Of a stretch of DNA of 44,832 nucleotides, positions 1 through 6,874 are shown piece after piece. The notes under the pieces are model-generated. The model did no database searches. It worked only from the letters and a program-made list of their open reading frames with translations, and was not told the origin of the DNA. Within the stretch, counting starts at the first letter, position 1. Each line of letters begins with the position of its first letter. Both the position numbers and the translations under genes were made by a program. Source of the stretch: an uncultured Clostridia bacterium (lineage in GTDB: Bacteria; Bacillota; Clostridia; Oscillospirales; Butyricicoccaceae); contig CALWAP010000013.1 in assembly GCA_944375715.1 (NCBI GenBank), positions 1 to 44,832 on the forward strand, given 5' to 3'.

Positions 1-1
1 A

Positions 2-46
2 TACGAACAATACTTTGTTTTGGGCAACGGCGAACTCATCAAGTAA
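2..46 (+). CDS. C-terminal end of an unidentified protein (partial)
   Basis: The reading frame from base 2 encodes YEQYFVLGNGELIK followed by TAA at 44-46. It stops 14 bases before the methyltransferase start, so it is likely the end of an upstream gene in the same transcript. Fourteen residues are too few to assign a family. Confidence 0.4.
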   Translation, partial: YEQYFVLGNGELIK

Positions 47-60
47 GAAAGGGCTTTACT

Positions 61-1335
61 ATGACTGAACATAAAATCATATTTGGCGATAGTCGTTCGC
101 TCAACCAAATTAAAGATAAATCTGTACAGTTAATCATAACCTCGCCCCCTTATTGGCAGTTAAAAGATTATGGCACAGAAGATCAGATTGGTTTCAATGA
201 CAGCTACGAAGAATACATAAACAATTTGAATTTAGTATGGAAAGAGTGCAACCGTGTTCTTTCTGATGGGTGCAGATTGTGCATCAATATTGGAGATCAA
301 TTTGCTCGTTCCGTATATTATGGCAGATACAAGGTTATTCCGATTAGAACAGAGATAATTCGTTTTTGTGAATCCCTTGGTATGGATTATATGGGAGCTA
401 TTATTTGGCAGAAGACCACCACGATGAATACTTCTGGCGGCGGTGCCATTATGGGTAGTTTCCCTTATCCTCGCAATGGCATCCTTAAAATGGATTATGA
501 GTTTATTCTACTTTTCAAAAAATTAGGTAATGCTCCTAAGCCCACGCAACAGCAAAAAGAACAATCTGCAATGACCAAAGAAGAATGGGGACAGTATTTT
601 TCTTCTCATTGGAATTTCAATGGTGTTAAGCAGATGGGGCATATCGCTATGTTCCCGGAAGAACTTCCTAAACGACTGATTAAAATGTTTTCCTTTGCGG
701 GAGAAACGGTGTTTGATCCGTTTGCGGGGAGTGGTACGACATTGCTCGCTGCAAAGAATCTTGGTCGAAATTCTATTGGTTATGAAATCAACAAAGATTT
801 TGAACCCATCATTCGTGAGAAATTAGGATCAGATCAGCTCAAATTAAGTGATGATACAAAGGTGCTTTTTGCAGAAGACGAAATCGGAAACATTTCTTCT
901 TTTGATCAGCTCCCTTACATTTTCAGTGATCCACATCGGATGGACAAAAAGGTTGATGTAAAGAAACTCCAATTCGGTTCAAAGATTGATCAGTCTGAAG
1001 CAAAACGCGATGAACTTTTTGGTGTAAAGCAAGTAATTGCCTCTGATAAAATTGAACTTAGCAATGGACTTGTCGTTCGTCTGCTGGGTATCAAACCTAA
1101 CCCACTATATCAAGGACAAGCTATCAGTTTTTTACAAGAGAAATTCCATAAGCGAAAGGTTTTCTTAAAGTATGACACTATAAAATACGATGCAGAAAAC
1201 AATCTGATGTGCTATGTGTATCTTGATAATAAAACCTTTGTAAACAACCACTTGGTAAGAACGGGATATGTTGATGTTGATACATCGTTTGACTATACCT
1301 GTAAGAAGAAATTTATGGATTCACTTCCTAAGTAA
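61..1335 (+). CDS. DNA methyltransferase (N4-cytosine type) with C-terminal SNase-like domain
   Basis: 424 residues. The catalytic motif IV TSPPY (residues 27-31) precedes the SAM-binding motif FDPFAGSGTT (218-227), the class-beta order typical of N4-cytosine and some N6-adenine methyltransferases; TSPPY favours N4-cytosine. It is predicted to protect host DNA against the endonucleases encoded just downstream on the other strand. Residues from about 310 to the end resemble a staphylococcal-nuclease/thermonuclease fold (RLLGI, FLQEKF, YVYLDN, NNHLVRTGYV). The usual nuclease residues look altered: Q occupies the GEA-type glutamate region, and the DxxGR arginine segment reads DAENN. The tail may therefore bind rather than cut DNA. 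The ATG at 61 has a weak GAAAGG-type site before it. Confidence 0.85.
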   Translation: MTEHKIIFGDSRSLNQIKDKSVQLIITSPPYWQLKDYGTEDQIGFNDSYEEYINNLNLVWKECNRVLSDGCRLCINIGDQFARSVYYGRYKVIPIRTEIIRFCESLGMDYMGAIIWQKTTTMNTSGGGAIMGSFPYPRNGILKMDYEFILLFKKLGNAPKPTQQQKEQSAMTKEEWGQYFSSHWNFNGVKQMGHIAMFPEELPKRLIKMFSFAGETVFDPFAGSGTTLLAAKNLGRNSIGYEINKDFEPIIREKLGSDQLKLSDDTKVLFAEDEIGNISSFDQLPYIFSDPHRMDKKVDVKKLQFGSKIDQSEAKRDELFGVKQVIASDKIELSNGLVVRLLGIKPNPLYQGQAISFLQEKFHKRKVFLKYDTIKYDAENNLMCYVYLDNKTFVNNHLVRTGYVDVDTSFDYTCKKKFMDSLPK

Positions 1336-1384
1336 CATCAAAGTAAAAAGGAAGGAGTCAAATTCACAATTCCTTCCTTGAAAC

Positions 1385-1714
1385 TTATTTTGGCCTCATT
1401 TGTAGTAGTAAATCATGCTCTGCCAGTATCTTATTTTCGATGTCTTTTGACACCTCTCCGTTTACTGGCATAACAATAAAAACTTTGCCTCCAAAATCAC
1501 GCATAAAAGCTTTGTGTCCAGCTTCTTCTGAAGAACGTGCTTTACCCATATATATCGACAAATTAGCAGACTTATATGTGGATGGTTTAACTTGTAATCC
1601 TATTTTATAGCCGTTTACATCTGTCCAAAGGTCAACCCAATAAGGCGATCCTTCTACTTCGCTTGGGGCATCGTAAAATGGAATGCCTCCAATAGTCAGT
1701 GCCGGTTTCATCAT
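1385..1714 (-). CDS. MjaI-like restriction endonuclease, C-terminal catalytic half
   Basis: 109 residues. It contains VDLWTDVNGYKIGLQVKPSTYK-type residues, in which an Asp followed by QVK resembles a PD-(D/E)xK nuclease core. The xVKPxTYK block is shared with the intact neighbour at 2067-2657. It begins at 1714 in a 4-base ATGA overlap with the preceding half-gene (1711-2052). Joining the two gives a protein of about 220 residues whose layout matches the intact paralogue. It is either the second subunit of a natural split enzyme or the distal piece of a frameshifted gene. Assignment to the MjaI family (CTAG-specific) is from remembered family motifs. Confidence 0.55.
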   Translation of the reverse strand: MMKPALTIGGIPFYDAPSEVEGSPYWVDLWTDVNGYKIGLQVKPSTYKSANLSIYMGKARSSEEAGHKAFMRDFGGKVFIVMPVNGEVSKDIENKILAEHDLLLQMRPK

Positions 1715-2052
1715 CTGCCGTGCTCCTTAAGATATCCCTCATATTGTCTGTCAATCACTAAATTGTGTATAAAATCTATACAATCGTCCCGAGTAATAGA
1801 CTCTATTAACGCTGGGAAAAATCTGTTTTCCCCTGGAAGAACATTATGAACTTTATCGTATAGTCTAAGCCCTATATTTACAATTTGCTCCCTTGTTCTA
1901 ACATTGGAGTAATAGTAATCTTCCCATTCTTGCAAACTATTAGGGGAACACAAGCGAATAGAATCAGAGGTAGAGCCGACATTCACCTTCTTGTTCAACC
2001 CCCAACGACTGGTCGTATAATTAAGAATAAATTCTTTGTTTGCTATTGGCAT
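1711..2052 (-). CDS. MjaI-like restriction endonuclease, N-terminal half
   Basis: 113 residues. It aligns by eye with the N-terminal part of the intact neighbour: ILNY...VNVGSTSDSIR against INWA...VVVGQMSELF, EWEDYYY against NWHDWYV, and FIHNLVIDRQYEGY against WVEDLVIYKTFNGM. It lacks the catalytic VKPxTYK block, which is in the next ORF. The start at 2052 has an AGGGAG site upstream and lies 14 bases after the stop of the intact endonuclease gene, so the genes are co-transcribed. It could be a genuine subunit or the product of a frame disruption. Confidence 0.5.
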   Translation of the reverse strand: MPIANKEFILNYTTSRWGLNKKVNVGSTSDSIRLCSPNSLQEWEDYYYSNVRTREQIVNIGLRLYDKVHNVLPGENRFFPALIESITRDDCIDFIHNLVIDRQYEGYLKEHGR

Positions 2053-2066
2053 ATACTGTTCTCCCT

Positions 2067-2657
2067 TTATTTTTCAACTTCAATGGTCAACCCTGTTTTG
2101 GTTTTGGTGTAATAGATCATCTTTACAGCGATAGTCTCGGACAAACGTCCCATAGTTTTGTATGTATCGGGCTTTACCGAATATGGAACATTTCCGACAT
2201 AGCCATCAATACCAACAGATTCTTCTTCTGGCGTAGCAAGACGATAAGTTGTGCCGTTGCGTTCTGCCAAAGAAGCTAAAATCGCCTTCTGAACATACAT
2301 ACCGTTGAATGTCTTATAAATGACGAGATCTTCAACCCAATGTTTAACCATTTCACGATCAATGAGCGGAATAGCATCACGGAGATTCTGCACCTGTGCA
2401 TAAATCTTATCAGTTGCTTTTTCAAAGGCATCGGGATATCTTTCTACATACCAATCATGCCAGTTCTCAATGGTGATTTCTTCGCCGGAAGACATAAATT
2501 CCGGAAACAACTCGGACATCTGACCGACAACAACAGGACGAGTGCCCTGTGCATTTTGATTTGCCCAGTTGATTAACTGAGAAGTGTATTTTGGAAACCT
2601 GAAAGTATCGCTTTCGTTGTAGCTTTCTATGTTTTCGTTTTTTAGTGTGTACTTCAT
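2067..2657 (-). CDS. MjaI-like type II restriction endonuclease
   Basis: 196 residues from ATG 2657, preferred over the GTG at 2666 because GAGGTGG sits 8 bases upstream of the ATG. Conserved-looking blocks are KYTSQLINWANQNAQGTRP and VVVGQMSELFPEF near the N-terminus, then ESVGIDGYVG and YSVKPDTYK, read here as the D...xK nuclease core. From memory these match the MjaI family, which pairs with N4-cytosine methyltransferases recognising CTAG; the methyltransferase at 61-1335 fits that pairing. The start overlaps the stop of the upstream regulator gene by ATGA, indicating translational coupling. Specificity is inferred, not shown. Confidence 0.65.
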   Translation of the reverse strand: MKYTLKNENIESYNESDTFRFPKYTSQLINWANQNAQGTRPVVVGQMSELFPEFMSSGEEITIENWHDWYVERYPDAFEKATDKIYAQVQNLRDAIPLIDREMVKHWVEDLVIYKTFNGMYVQKAILASLAERNGTTYRLATPEEESVGIDGYVGNVPYSVKPDTYKTMGRLSETIAVKMIYYTKTKTGLTIEVEK

Positions 2658-2956
2658 TTGTTCCACCTCGCGTAATTATCGTTAGCCATTTTTTGCGTTT
2701 TTCTCATGCCGCTGATTCGTTTTTCATAATTAGCGTTATAGTCATCCATTTCTTCGTCTGTTTGAGCAATAAAATAACCCTTGTTACAAGAAATCAATGG
2801 CAATCCATACTCTTCCGCAGTATCCCATATAGCTTGTCTACTGACCGACTGCGTATCCTCCATAGGAAACCCCATAGCTTCACTTATACGTTTAGCTGCG
2901 ATAGCATTTTTTCTACCACGGTGTTCCATCAAAATATCCTTAATCTTTTCGCTCAT
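2654..2956 (-). CDS. Small helix-turn-helix-like protein of the restriction operon
   Basis: 100 residues from ATG 2956, chosen because GGAGGTT stands 5 bases upstream; an in-frame codon at 3001 lies inside the previous gene. The segment NAIAAKRISEAMGFPMEDTQSVSRQAIWDTAEEYGLP reads as a winged-helix or HTH-type domain, with a charged C-terminal helix (DYNANYEKRISGMRK). It overlaps the C-protein gene by 17 bases and the endonuclease gene by 4 bases, placing it between regulator and nuclease in one operon. A second regulator or an accessory DNA-binding factor is plausible. I do not recognise the family. Confidence 0.6.
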   Translation of the reverse strand: MSEKIKDILMEHRGRKNAIAAKRISEAMGFPMEDTQSVSRQAIWDTAEEYGLPLISCNKGYFIAQTDEEMDDYNANYEKRISGMRKTQKMANDNYARWNK

Positions 2957-3167
2957 CGTGAACCTCCAAAAACAATTTATATGTTTCAATTTCAAGTGCA
3001 TCAGCTATGCGCTGAATATTTTCAAGCGAAATACTCCTGCGATAGCACTCGATTGCACTGATATATGTTCTATGAAGCCCGCACTTCTCGGCAAAGGCTT
3101 CTTGTGATATACCTAACGCCTGTCGATAGCACTTCACATTTGTTCCAAAAACTCTTACAATATCCAT
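2940..3167 (-). CDS. XRE-family transcriptional regulator, C-protein-like controller of restriction
   Basis: 75 residues from ATG 3167, preceded by GAGGAGG; the longer frame to 3224 has no better site. A single HTH fills the protein: LGISQEAFAEKCGLHRTYISAIECYRRSISLENIQRIADAL. The size, the RRSISLENIQRIA recognition-side segment and the first position in the restriction operon are typical of controller (C) proteins, which delay endonuclease expression until methylation is complete. The 86-base gap to the divergent OLD-nuclease gene must hold its operator; CTAC...GTAG half-sites at about 3217-3233 are a weak candidate. Confidence 0.75.
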   Translation of the reverse strand: MDIVRVFGTNVKCYRQALGISQEAFAEKCGLHRTYISAIECYRRSISLENIQRIADALEIETYKLFLEVHDERKD

Positions 3168-3253
3168 ACTTGCAATCCTCCTCTTTATATGATGCAATGT
3201 TGAATACAATAAATCTACAGACAATAAGTAGCTGTTTTTGAGGCGGTGATTGA

Positions 3254-4834
3254 GTGAATTATATTAAATCTTTGCATATTGAAGGTTTTAAGAAGTTTCA
3301 AACCTTGGATGTAGAATTTAATGAACACATGAATATTCTTGTTGGCGAGAACGAGGCAGGGAAAAGCACTATACTGGACGCTATCAAAACGGTATTAAAT
3401 CAGCAATATCGTCTTGCTGACAAATCTGTATTGAGAGATTTATTCAATGCCCAAATGGTTAAAGCATTTGAAGCCAATCCAAGCGTTAAAACCTTGCCTC
3501 GTATCTTGATAGAAGTAGAACTCGTGCTTGACCCTAAAACTAAAAACGCTGATTACTTCTATGGAGAAGTATACGGAACATTAAAAAAACAAGCTGAAAA
3601 ATTCGGTATCCGATTTGAGTGTAGGTACGATGAATTATTGGGAGCAGGTATGGAGCAATCCATATTGGAGAAGAAAATTCCGTATGAATATTACACACTT
3701 ACATGGATGACATTTGCAAACAATCCATATCAGACAATTCGGAGACCGCTTCAGTTCATCGCCATAGATACAACGAACAATGCCTCAGCTCCATCTTTCA
3801 ATTCTTACAATAGAACATTATTTACAAGTAGATATGATGAGGCAACAAGAGCCAAGGCAAAAAATGATTTTCGCACGAAGTTAGTTGAAGCATTCGACGC
3901 TGCAGAACTTCCTGAATTGGGTGATAATCGCAAGTTCGGCGTTGATACGAAAAAAGTTGTATTTGAAGCCATACTTTCCGTTTACGAGGGAGCGATTGCT
4001 CTTGAAAATCGTGGTAGTGGCATGGAAAGCCTAATCAAGACGGAAATCGCCTTAGAGAAAGCTAACGGATTAGATGTTATTTTGATGGAAGAACCAGAAA
4101 ATCACCTGAGCTTCACTACACTTCGCAAAATGCTCCACGAGATTTCTATAAAGCAAAAAGATTCACAGATTATTGTTGCTACACACAACAATATGATCGC
4201 CAGCCATCTAAATCTTAACAATGTTCTTTGGATAACAGAAAACGAAGTTAAATCTCTTTCTGGAGTAGATAAAGCCGTGGCAGAGTTCTTTGTCAAGGCT
4301 GATGATAATGCTTTTCTTCAGTTGTTACTTTCAAACAAGGTTTTTCTTGTGGAGGGCGCTACCGAATTTTTGCTGCTGCCGTATTTTTACAAACAGATTA
4401 CTGGTAAAACAATCGAAGAAGATGGTATATCGGTGATCTCTTGTAATGGTATTTCTTATAAAAATTATCTTGAGATTGCCAAAAAGGCAAACAAGAAAAT
4501 ATCTGTAATTACGGACAATGATGGTAAACAGAACAGAATAGACGAAGCAATATCATTTAATAAAACCACTACATTGCAGCACATCTTTTTGGGCGCGACA
4601 ACGGATGATTGGACATGGGAAGCGTGTCTGTATAATTTGAATAAAGCGGCACTTGATGGGATGATAGAAGTTCAGGCAGGAGCTGATTATTTATTCCATA
4701 AAAAAGATTACGGTCAAGTTCTTGGGAAAATGTTAAACAACAAAGTGGAGACAGCATATAAGATGCTTGTCTCTGGAGTGGAATTTGAAGTGCCCCAGTA
4801 CATAAAGGATGCATTTGGATGGCTAAGAAAGTAA
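3254..4834 (+). CDS. OLD-family ATPase/TOPRIM nuclease, GajA-like (Gabija-type)
   Basis: 526 residues from GTG 3254, which has GAGGCGG 7 bases upstream. The SMC-like N-terminal ATPase has Walker A GENEAGKST (31-39), a signature-like GSGMESL near 254, Walker B VILMEEPENH near 275 and the H-loop VATHNN near 309. A TOPRIM nuclease domain follows, with LVEGATE near 366 and the acidic pair TDNDG near 419. This is class 2 OLD/GajA architecture; GajA is a DNA nuclease activated in phage-infected cells when nucleotides fall. It is slightly shorter than the roughly 580-residue prototype. The helicase gene overlaps its last 16 bases, the arrangement expected for Gabija. Confidence 0.8.
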   Translation: MNYIKSLHIEGFKKFQTLDVEFNEHMNILVGENEAGKSTILDAIKTVLNQQYRLADKSVLRDLFNAQMVKAFEANPSVKTLPRILIEVELVLDPKTKNADYFYGEVYGTLKKQAEKFGIRFECRYDELLGAGMEQSILEKKIPYEYYTLTWMTFANNPYQTIRRPLQFIAIDTTNNASAPSFNSYNRTLFTSRYDEATRAKAKNDFRTKLVEAFDAAELPELGDNRKFGVDTKKVVFEAILSVYEGAIALENRGSGMESLIKTEIALEKANGLDVILMEEPENHLSFTTLRKMLHEISIKQKDSQIIVATHNNMIASHLNLNNVLWITENEVKSLSGVDKAVAEFFVKADDNAFLQLLLSNKVFLVEGATEFLLLPYFYKQITGKTIEEDGISVISCNGISYKNYLEIAKKANKKISVITDNDGKQNRIDEAISFNKTTTLQHIFLGATTDDWTWEACLYNLNKAALDGMIEVQAGADYLFHKKDYGQVLGKMLNNKVETAYKMLVSGVEFEVPQYIKDAFGWLRK

Positions 4835-5952
4835 TTCTTGCCGTTGCTGGTGCGGGAAAGACCTATCATATCTGCCATAAGATAGACCCGACTAAGAAAA
4901 ACTTAATACTTGCATATACTCATGAAAACATTCACAACATTCAAAAAGAATTATGTGATGCACATGGATGCGTGCCAGAATTGACGACAATAATGACCTT
5001 CGATGCATTCGTGTACCACAATTTAGTTCTTCCGTATGAACCAAGTATCGCTAATCATTTTTCTATGCCTCGCTTTACGAGTAGAGGTATTTGTTTAACC
5101 GATCCTCCGCCGCAGAGAATAAAGGATGCCAACGGCGAGATGGTAGCTAATCCCCTATATGGGAAAAAGGATAAACTTGCTCATTACGTGACGAAGAAAC
5201 GCCAATACTATTGTGCCACTTTATCAGAGCTTGCGCTTCAAGTCAAAGAAGGACCAGATTCTCTCATCAAGCGAGCGGCAGCACGATTAAATATGTTCTA
5301 CGATTCAGTTTTGATTGATGAGTTTCAAGATTTCAGAGAGTTTGACTATGAACTAATTATGAAACTTGCAAAGCATTTAAATGACATTCTGCTTGTTGGT
5401 GATTTTTATCAGCACTCTGTTTCTGCCCGAAACAACACAGGCAAACCATTTAAAACCTCAAAAGGCGATGTATCATACGCCGAATTTGTAGAAGGTGTAT
5501 TGAGGTCTGGGTTTGATGTAGATACGACCACTTTGTCAAAGTCCAGGCGATGTTCTGTGGATGTATGCAATTATGTAAGTAATAAACTGGAGATTGATAT
5601 TACGTCTGCCGGTGATCATATAGGACAAGTAATATGGGCCGATGATATTGCCGACGAGGTGTTGAGCAATGATCTTATTACCAAACTGGTTTATAGTGAA
5701 GCTGCAAGATATTCATTTTCAGCTTTAAATTGGTCATACGCCAAGGGGGATACCGTGGATTGCGCTTGCATAATTCTAACGAAAGATTTCGAGAAACTCG
5801 CTGAAGATAAATTCTCGACCAAGAAGATATCTATTTCTACACTGAACAAATTGTACGTTGCTATGACACGTAGCCGTGGCGATTTGTACCTAATAAAAGC
5901 ATCGACATTTAAAAAATTGCAAAATGCGTATATCAAAAGTAGATATACTTAG
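4819..5952 (+). CDS. UvrD-like helicase, compact GajB-like partner
   Basis: 377 residues. Motif I AVAGAGKT (8-15), motif II LIDEFQDF (about 166-173), a SKSRRC motif near 243 and motif VI LYVAMTRSRGDLYLI near 346 identify a superfamily 1 UvrD/Rep-type helicase. It overlaps the OLD nuclease gene by 16 bases and is surely co-expressed. The GajB prototype has about 490 residues, so parts of the 1B/2B subdomains are missing here; the protein may act mainly as a nucleotide-hydrolysing or DNA-sensing partner of the nuclease rather than a processive helicase. A different OLD-helicase system than Gabija is possible. Confidence 0.75.
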   Translation: MAKKVILAVAGAGKTYHICHKIDPTKKNLILAYTHENIHNIQKELCDAHGCVPELTTIMTFDAFVYHNLVLPYEPSIANHFSMPRFTSRGICLTDPPPQRIKDANGEMVANPLYGKKDKLAHYVTKKRQYYCATLSELALQVKEGPDSLIKRAAARLNMFYDSVLIDEFQDFREFDYELIMKLAKHLNDILLVGDFYQHSVSARNNTGKPFKTSKGDVSYAEFVEGVLRSGFDVDTTTLSKSRRCSVDVCNYVSNKLEIDITSAGDHIGQVIWADDIADEVLSNDLITKLVYSEAARYSFSALNWSYAKGDTVDCACIILTKDFEKLAEDKFSTKKISISTLNKLYVAMTRSRGDLYLIKASTFKKLQNAYIKSRYT

Positions 5953-5988
5953 CGGTGGATACGTAGAGCTTTTGAAAAAGCAAAATCA

Positions 5989-6262
5989 GCTCCGCAGGAG
6001 CGTAACCGATTTCTCTGAAATCGTTCAGGGGTTTGGGGCATTTCCCCAATAAGATTGCACGGGTGTATAAACACGTGCATTGCTTGCCGGAATGGTAAGC
6101 TCCGGTGTGGGTACTCACCGGATTTGCTTGCTATTCTGCAAGGAAATCCCGGTCGTACCACGGTGGATTTCGCAAGTGTACATACACTTGCTGTGCTTGC
6201 TATTCTCCGTTTCCCATGTTAGTAAGCGCCATTTCCCAAATGGAAATCGGCGGCAACCGCCG
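5989..6262. other. Hairpin-rich non-coding region, oriT-like
   Basis: Together with 6279-6351 this fills the 450-base gap between the helicase gene and 6406. Inverted repeats follow one another: GCTCC/GGAGC (5989-6001), CGATTTC/GAAATCG (6007-6023), TTGGGG/CCCCAA (6033-6049), GCAC..GTGT/ACAC..GTGC (6057-6078), CCGGTG/CACCGG (about 6102-6121), GCAAGTGTA/TACACTTGC (6172-6191) and CGGCGG/CCGCCG (6248-6262). The motif GCTTGC, twice as GCTTGCTATTCT, recurs near 6082, 6124 and 6195 after a hairpin. Such serial hairpins with iterated short motifs are typical of transfer origins of Firmicutes mobilisable elements. No relaxase gene is next to it here, so it may be a remnant or act in trans. Confidence 0.45.
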
Positions 6263-6278
6263 CCTTGTCTGCCAAAAA

Positions 6279-6351
6279 GCGAAACGGACGGGCGCTGTCA
6301 ATGGCGGCACAGCCGTTCATCTTGACCATTGACGGCGTTCGTCCGTTTTGC
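6279..6351. other. Long inverted repeat, 26-bp arms with only G-T wobble mismatches
   Basis: The left arm (6279-6304) and right arm (6326-6351) are complementary over 26 positions: 22 Watson-Crick pairs, and all four remaining positions are G-T/G-U wobbles. The loop is 21 bases. The structure lies about 55 bases before the small acidic protein gene (6406). Wobble-only divergence suggests selection on a folded single strand: a leader or small RNA, or ssDNA during element transfer. Confidence 0.55.
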
Positions 6352-6405
6352 TACTCCGACTGAATTTTTACATAAAATGAACTGAAGTGAAGGAGGCTTG
6401 ACGAA

Positions 6406-6801
6406 GTGAATCCGAAAGAGAAGGATGATGAGATCATCGAACTGACTGACGAAGAACTGAATGAGATTTTTGCCGATGATGATTTTGATAACGGCGAGGA
6501 GGACGCTGAAATCCGCTCGTTTTATTTCTCCAATCCCGACCCGTATGCCAAGGTCAAGCCGCGCCCCGACGATGCCCCCAAGAGGGAGTTTTCTTTCGAT
6601 GAAAAGGGCAGCATCGTGGTGAAAAATCCGTCCGCCTTTTGGCTGCCCGACGTCAAAATCGTGGAGGAACACGGCGGCACGGAATACACCGTAACCGGCA
6701 GCTATGAGGGAACGGAAACCCTCGACAAGAAGCTCAGACGCATTATGGAGCAGAACGCTGCCGATGATAAAAGTAGTATCACGGAGGACGCCGATGAGTA
6801 A
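6406..6801 (+). CDS. Small acidic protein of the mobile element (hypothetical)
   Basis: 131 residues from GTG 6406, with GGAGG 9 bases upstream. The N-terminus is strongly acidic (DDEIIELTDEELNEIF, DDDFDNGEEDAE), and the middle has a beta-rich segment around KVKPRPDDAPKREF and GTEYTVTGSYEGTETLDKKL. There is no membrane segment. The stop overlaps the 6794 ATG of the recombinase frame by 8 bases. Proteins of this type are often found just before serine recombinases in clostridial elements (from memory); a recombination-directionality or accessory role is only a guess. Confidence 0.6.
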   Translation: MNPKEKDDEIIELTDEELNEIFADDDFDNGEEDAEIRSFYFSNPDPYAKVKPRPDDAPKREFSFDEKGSIVVKNPSAFWLPDVKIVEEHGGTEYTVTGSYEGTETLDKKLRRIMEQNAADDKSSITEDADE

Positions 6802-6874
6802 CGACGTTTCTCTTGATATAAACCCAGAATCCAATCCTGTTCAGACAGTTGCCCCACCAAAGGAGGACAACAAT

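Noticed and set aside
6080-6332. Short plus-strand frames in the hairpin region
   Set aside because: They run through multiple inverted repeats, lack ribosome sites and have compositionally odd translations; structure explains the region better.
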